Shown one piece after another: positions 7,127-11,061 of a stretch of 11,061 nt of DNA; within the stretch, counting starts at the first letter, position 1; each line of letters opens with the position of its first letter. Source of the DNA: Clostridiales bacterium (GTDB taxonomy: Bacteria > Bacillota_A > Clostridia > Saccharofermentanales > Saccharofermentanaceae); assembly GCA_024695545.1 (NCBI GenBank), contig JAILHZ010000016.1, positions 1 to 11,061 on the forward strand. Reading direction: 5' to 3'. The notes beneath the pieces were generated by a model. The model was not told where the DNA came from and searched no databases. It saw only the letters and a list, made by a program, of their open reading frames with translations. A program made the translations under genes and the position numbers.

Positions 7127-7711
7127 ATGGATCTTGTAAGTACGATTGTTAAGAGTCTGACGTCGAATTCGTCACTGGGCGCGCTGGCGGGAAAAGTCGG
7201 TGTTGATCCGGATACCATCGAAAAAGCGATCGCTTCGGCGATTCCGTCTCTGGTCGGTTCTATGACAAAGAACGCTTCTACTGCAGCAGGCGCAAAGTCC
7301 CTGATGGGCGCGCTCTCCCAGCACGAGGATGACAGAGATGTTTCCGATCAGCTCAAGGATGCGGATGAGGAAGATGGTAATAAGATCATCGGCAAGATCA
7401 TGGGTGATGATAAAGACGATTTCATTTCTTCCATCGCGAAGAAGGCAGGCATCAATGTCGGTCAGTCCAACCAGCTCCTGAGCTCGATTGCTCCGTCGCT
7501 CCTTTCTTCGATCTCTTCCGCTGCGAAGCCGGATACACCGGAGTCGATCGCCAAGGAAGCTGAAGAGCGCCAGAAGGCGGCACAGGAAGACGATGGCGGA
7601 TTCCTCGGCGGCTTCTTCAAGAAGTTCATGAAGGACGAAGACGACAAGGATCCGAAGGGCAGCATCGACGGAACTGATCTGCTGGATATTCTGAAGAAGA
7701 CGATGATGTAA
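7127..7711 (+). CDS. DUF937 family protein
   Basis: A 194-aa acidic, helical protein with no signal peptide or membrane helix, so probably cytoplasmic. It contains two related modules: residues about 18-50 (GALAGKVGVDPDTIEKAIAS and onward to IPSLVGSM) and about 101-133 (SSIAKKAGINVGQSNQLLSS and onward to APSLLSSI), each with a small-residue helix, a V/I-G/N turn and a P-S-L helix. This is the pattern of DUF937, a family related to YidB with no established function. A charged Glu/Lys stretch, a Gly/Phe-rich GGFLGGFFKKF segment (158-167) and a short terminal amphipathic helix (LLDILKKTMM) follow. The ATG at 7127 is preferred over an in-frame ATA at 7079 because AGGTG (7116-7120) lies 6 nt upstream and the DUF937 module starts soon after. 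The gene has its own likely promoter and ends before a strong terminator. Confidence 0.82.
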   Translation: MDLVSTIVKSLTSNSSLGALAGKVGVDPDTIEKAIASAIPSLVGSMTKNASTAAGAKSLMGALSQHEDDRDVSDQLKDADEEDGNKIIGKIMGDDKDDFISSIAKKAGINVGQSNQLLSSIAPSLLSSISSAAKPDTPESIAKEAEERQKAAQEDDGGFLGGFFKKFMKDEDDKDPKGSIDGTDLLDILKKTMM

Positions 7712-7725
7712 TACGTCGATAGATT

Positions 7726-7801
7726 AAAAGAGAAAAGCACCTCCCGCGGCTCAAACATGTATGCTTACGCATAACTCGCCGCCGGAGGTGTTTTCTCTTT
7801 T
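7726..7801. terminator. Bidirectional Rho-independent terminator between convergent genes
   Basis: A long inverted repeat pairs 7726-7750 with 7778-7801: an A-rich outer arm AAAAGAGAAAA, then CACCTCC and a GC-rich CGGC segment, with a one-base bulge and one mismatch. The outer A/T arms supply a T-rich tail on whichever strand is transcribed, ending in TTTTCTCTTTTT on the + strand. The 27-nt loop contains a second small hairpin, TATGC-TTAC-GCATA (7760-7773). It lies between the ends of the DUF937 gene and the ABC ATPase gene and should stop transcripts from both sides. Confidence 0.88.
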
Positions 7802-7819
7802 TCCTTTATTCTTTTTCAA

Positions 7820-8578
7820 TTACCAGCCCATGTCCATCAGCCAGTTGTTGAGGGCTCTTTCTCTGTCTCTTTCGGAGAGGCCTTCGGGCATTCTGTATTC
7901 GCTCTTGATGTTGCCGTCGGCGATGTAGAGGACGCGGGAGCAGTTGGATGCGACCTTTGCATCGTGGGTGACCATGAGTACGGTGGTGCCCTCGGAGTTC
8001 AGCTTTTTGATCTCGCTGATGACTTCCGCGGAGGACTGACGGTTCAGGGCTCCGGTCGGCTCATCGGCGAAGAGGATCTTCGGGTTGTTGACCATGGATC
8101 TGGCGATGCATGCGCGCTGGAGCTGGCCGCCACTGACCTCGTTGATGTCGTTGTTGGCGATCTCGATGATGCCGAGCTTTCTCATCAGTTCTTCGCAGCG
8201 GGCGACCTTTTCTTTTCTGGATTCATCGCTCTTTTCGCACTCAACGGCAGGGAGGAGGATGTTATCCATGATGGTCAGGTTCTTCATCATGAACATCTGC
8301 TGGAAGATGAATCCCATGTCGTTCAAACGGACGGAAGCGAGTTCTTTTTCCGAAAGAGCCGTGATATCTTTTCCATCAAGCTTGACCTGGCCGGATGTGG
8401 CCTTGTCCATGCCCGAGATCGAATAGAGGAGAGTGCTTTTGCCGGAGCCGGATGGGCCCATGATGCCGACCATCTCGCCTTCCTCGACGTCGAAACTGAC
8501 GTTCTTCAGGACATTGTTCTGACGCTTCTCGATGACGTATGTCTTGCACAGATCTTTTACTTCCATTAACTTTTTCAT
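7820..8578 (-). CDS. ABC transporter ATP-binding protein (BceA/LolD/MacB type)
   Basis: A 252-aa nucleotide-binding subunit expected to drive the FtsX-type permease encoded just upstream. All ABC motifs are intact: Walker A GPSGSGKST (41-49), Q-loop Gln93/94 (IFQQMFMM), signature VSGGQ (148-152), Walker B ILFADEP (168-174) with the catalytic Glu173, D-loop GALN (176-179), and switch His205 in VTHD. The glutamine-rich Q-loop region and the ADEPTGAL stretch are typical of ATPases paired with FtsX/MacB permeases. A C-terminal extension rich in Arg and Glu ends in NNWLMDMGW, which I recall as common in clostridial members. The start is supported by a perfect AGGAGG (8592-8587 on the - strand), 8 nt upstream; an internal Met5 is a weaker alternative. 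Substrate unknown. Confidence 0.95.
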   Translation of the reverse strand: MKKLMEVKDLCKTYVIEKRQNNVLKNVSFDVEEGEMVGIMGPSGSGKSTLLYSISGMDKATSGQVKLDGKDITALSEKELASVRLNDMGFIFQQMFMMKNLTIMDNILLPAVECEKSDESRKEKVARCEELMRKLGIIEIANNDINEVSGGQLQRACIARSMVNNPKILFADEPTGALNRQSSAEVISEIKKLNSEGTTVLMVTHDAKVASNCSRVLYIADGNIKSEYRMPEGLSERDRERALNNWLMDMGW

Positions 8579-8600
8579 TTTTATTTCCTCCTGTTAGGTA

Positions 8601-8614
8601 GCCGCGGGGGCGGC
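8601..8614 (-). promoter_or_regulatory. GC hairpin in the permease-ATPase intercistronic gap
   Basis: On the - strand, GCCGC-CCCC-GCGGC forms a perfect 5-bp GC stem with a tetraloop, ending 8 nt before the ATPase Shine-Dalgarno sequence. A competing pairing exists between 8610-8615 (GCGGCG on +) and 8636-8641 (CGCCGC on +), and the two cannot form together. No T-run follows, so it is not a normal terminator. It may affect mRNA stability or relative expression of the two subunits, or be incidental in GC-rich DNA. Confidence 0.35.
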
Positions 8615-8667
8615 GGGTGTTGTTTATGTGGTCAGCGCCGCAGTGGGCGAGTGCTTTTGCAGTAGAA

Positions 8668-11034
8668 TTATTCGATGTTTGCGGTGTCGCTGGCGTGGAT
8701 GGTCTTGCTCGAGAGCGAGATAAGGAAGGCGACGACAAGGGTGGTCAGGATGATGATGCCGGGGTAGATCAGGAAGACCTGAAGCGGCTTGATCGCGTAG
8801 TTGACTTTGCTGACGCCCATCATGCCGAAGATCGGGCTGATGCAGAGGTTTGTCATCGGGATCGAGAGGACCGCGGCGAGGATCATGGCGAAGATCGTGA
8901 CGATCACGAATCGCAGGACGTGCCAGCGGTAGATCTTGCCGTTTCGGATGCCGATGGCCTTGAGCAGGGCGATCTGGCTTTTCTCGTCGGCGACGAAGGA
9001 GACCTCCATGAGGATGGTGACCAGGATGACGACGAGGATCGTGATGGCGAGGAGCAGGTACTGTACGGCGAGCATCGTGGGGACGACGCCGATGCAGGAA
9101 GCGACGTACTCGGCGCAGGTCTCGACCGAATCGTTGGTGAAATTCTCAGCGATGATGGACTTTCTTTCTTCAATCTGCTTCGCGGTCGGATTATCGTCGA
9201 AGGTGATCTTGAATGCCATCGTCGAGGTCATGTGAGACGGGTCGACCGGTGCATCCGGGTGGAAGCGCATGACTTCGCCGAGCTGGTTGAAGGACTGGTA
9301 GTAGGCGGTGATGATGCACGGCAGCTTTTCGGACCCGAAGTCGATGGTCATGGTGTCGCCGATCTTGACGTCCAGTTTCTTTGCGAGGATCTTCGTGATG
9401 GCAACTTCGTTTCTGCTCTGCGGGGCGGTACCCTCGGTGAAGATGAGATTTTCGAAGTCTGTTCTGAAGCCGTGCTCGCCGATGATGCGGTAGGCTTTAC
9501 CATTGATCGCGGCGTTGTAGGTGTACTGCCATTCCTGGGAGAAGTGGCCCGGGATGCCGAGTTCCTTGAGCTTGGCGTCCTTCTCGTCGAAGTACTTATT
9601 CATGTATTCTATATCGTTGCCCATGATCTTCATGGACTCGGAAACGCTGTCGAGGAACAGGTCGGCTCTCGTACCGAATGCGGTGACCAGGTTCTCGCTC
9701 TGCATGGTGTTGGTGGTGTTGACCATCATCAGGACGAAGAGCATGCAGAGGGTAAATGCGATGATGATGGAGATATAGCGCTTCGGGCTGGAGATCGTGT
9801 CGTTGATCGCAAGAAAACTGCTCGTACCAGTTCTTTTCGAGCGGGAAAGGTGGAGCTTGCTCTTCTTGGAGTAGCGCTCGCCGGAGCTGCCGGTGCGGAT
9901 CGCGTCGACCGGGGTGGCCTTCTTGACGATTCTTGTTGCGAAGTAGGAGAGGGCCACGATGGTGATGACGACGAGGACGGCGCCGATGGCGTTGATGCCG
10001 TAGCCGAGGGTGCTGCCGAGGACCATGTTTTCTGTGACGGAGCCCATGAGGAGCTTGCTCAGCGGGATGCTCAGGATGAAGCCGAGGATGGAGCCGACGA
10101 CGGCCATCGCGAGGTACTTCGTGAGGTAGAGGGAGCGGATCTTGCGGTTCTTGATGCCGATGGCCTTCATGACGCCGATCTCTCTGTATTCTCTGGTAAT
10201 CGTGAAGGAGAGGGAGACCTTCAGGACGACGAAGGAGAGGATGATCAGGCAGACGGAAAGGATCAGCACGATAAAGGCAACGATCATGTCCATGACGTAG
10301 CACATGGAGACGGTGTCGCGCGACTGTGCGAAGTTGATGCTCTTGCACTTTGTGGCGGCTTCCTGGACGGCGCTGACATCATGTGTGTCGATGCAGCAGA
10401 TCTGACCGGAGTAGTCTTTCGCGATCGTTTCGTTGTTTTTGAAAATCTTGTAATCGTCGGTGTGCATCAGGATTCGGGTGTTGCCCATGAAGTTTGAGCC
10501 GAGGAGTGCGTCCTTGACTTTGCCGTCGATGATGAGGCGGACGGTCACGCCTTCCTGACCGACTTCGAGGACGTCGCCGACTTTCATGTCGTTCGTCTTC
10601 AGGAAGCTGCCGGTGACGTAGCAGTGACCGGGCTCGAGGGCCTTCGGTTCTTCGTTGTTCGTGTCGAAGAAGTGGAAGGTGGACTCGGAGAGGTCCTGCA
10701 TGATGAGGACGTTTTTGGTTTCGATTCTGCTTCCGTCGCCCTTCTTCAGGGTGTCGCGGGATCCAAAGATCACGGTGTCGAGGCGGTAGGCGTCGATGGC
10801 GGGCTCGGTGGCGAGCATGTTGTCGAGGTTGCCTACGCAATTCCTGCCCATCGTGATGATGACGAAGTCGCCGACGCCTGCCTGGTCGAGGTAGTAGTCG
10901 GTGCCGTTTGTGACGGTGATGACGTTGTTGAGGCCGGAGCCGACGAACATGGCTGCCAGTGTGATGAACAGCAGGACGATCAGGTTCATGGCCTTCTTCT
11001 TTTTCAGTTCCTTTTTTAGAATGCGGAAGAACAT
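8668..11034 (-). CDS. ABC transporter permease with two FtsX domains
   Basis: A 788-aa membrane protein with about eight predicted helices: 18-38, 247-275, 302-330, 345-368, 419-439, 652-678, 705-730 and 755-776. It is a duplicated unit: a single helix, a large extracellular domain (about 39-246 and 440-651), then three helices containing the FtsX core. The two cores carry near-identical cytoplasmic loops, REYREIGVMKAIGIKNRKI (281-299) and DEKSQIALLKAIGIRNGKI (683-701), which contact the ATPase in this family. Such permeases work by coupling ATP hydrolysis to movement of extracellular domains, and serve lipoprotein or peptide export, resistance to membrane-active peptides, or cell wall hydrolase control. 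The eight-helix layout differs from the ten-helix BceB layout. The start is supported by GAAAGGAA (11050-11043 on the - strand). The promoter must lie beyond the window. The permease precedes its ATPase. Confidence 0.93.
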   Translation of the reverse strand: MFFRILKKELKKKKAMNLIVLLFITLAAMFVGSGLNNVITVTNGTDYYLDQAGVGDFVIITMGRNCVGNLDNMLATEPAIDAYRLDTVIFGSRDTLKKGDGSRIETKNVLIMQDLSESTFHFFDTNNEEPKALEPGHCYVTGSFLKTNDMKVGDVLEVGQEGVTVRLIIDGKVKDALLGSNFMGNTRILMHTDDYKIFKNNETIAKDYSGQICCIDTHDVSAVQEAATKCKSINFAQSRDTVSMCYVMDMIVAFIVLILSVCLIILSFVVLKVSLSFTITREYREIGVMKAIGIKNRKIRSLYLTKYLAMAVVGSILGFILSIPLSKLLMGSVTENMVLGSTLGYGINAIGAVLVVITIVALSYFATRIVKKATPVDAIRTGSSGERYSKKSKLHLSRSKRTGTSSFLAINDTISSPKRYISIIIAFTLCMLFVLMMVNTTNTMQSENLVTAFGTRADLFLDSVSESMKIMGNDIEYMNKYFDEKDAKLKELGIPGHFSQEWQYTYNAAINGKAYRIIGEHGFRTDFENLIFTEGTAPQSRNEVAITKILAKKLDVKIGDTMTIDFGSEKLPCIITAYYQSFNQLGEVMRFHPDAPVDPSHMTSTMAFKITFDDNPTAKQIEERKSIIAENFTNDSVETCAEYVASCIGVVPTMLAVQYLLLAITILVVILVTILMEVSFVADEKSQIALLKAIGIRNGKIYRWHVLRFVIVTIFAMILAAVLSIPMTNLCISPIFGMMGVSKVNYAIKPLQVFLIYPGIIILTTLVVAFLISLSSKTIHASDTANIE

Positions 11035-11061
11035 TTTTCGGGTTCCTTTCTGTGGCCGCGG

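Noticed and set aside
8617..10497. 626-codon open frame on the + strand opposite the ABC permease
   Set aside because: The translation is extremely rich in Asp, Gly and Val with no domain pattern. The opposite strand encodes clear membrane helices and two FtsX cores.

Overview
The window looks like chromosomal DNA of a Gram-positive, moderately GC-rich anaerobe of the Clostridia, possibly Lachnospiraceae-like. This rests on purine-rich Shine-Dalgarno (SD) sequences before every gene, a zinc-ribbon Ser/Thr kinase with a Pro/Ala-rich linker, a MoxR/DUF58/transglutaminase cluster, and a BceA/LolD-type ABC pair. The taxonomic call is inference. No tRNA, rRNA, CRISPR array, insertion sequence or phage gene was seen.

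Layout. Positions 1-79 hold an extended -10 promoter and a leader. From 80 to 7021 four genes run on the + strand: a membrane-anchored Ser/Thr kinase with two related extracellular domains, a MoxR AAA+ ATPase, a DUF58 membrane protein, and a multi-pass membrane transglutaminase-like protein. The MoxR-to-DUF58 gap is 5 nt, and DUF58 overlaps the transglutaminase gene by 8 nt, so translation is probably coupled. A separate + strand gene with its own extended -10 promoter (7127-7711) encodes a DUF937 protein. A long inverted repeat at 7726-7801 separates it from a convergent - strand pair: a two-FtsX-domain ABC permease (11034-8668) followed by its ATPase (8578-7820).

How the genes may work together. 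MoxR ATPases and DUF58 proteins commonly sit next to membrane transglutaminase-like proteins, and the three are thought to act as one envelope-associated machine. The unusual point here is a receptor kinase as the first gene of the same transcription unit. It offers a route from an extracellular signal, through the paired ectodomains, to phosphorylation of the MoxR/DUF58/transglutaminase machinery. The ABC pair is a separate unit, perhaps for export or for resistance to membrane-active compounds; its substrate cannot be read from sequence. The DUF937 protein has no assigned function.

All seven protein genes appear intact. The very long open frames antisense to them look like by-products of codon bias.
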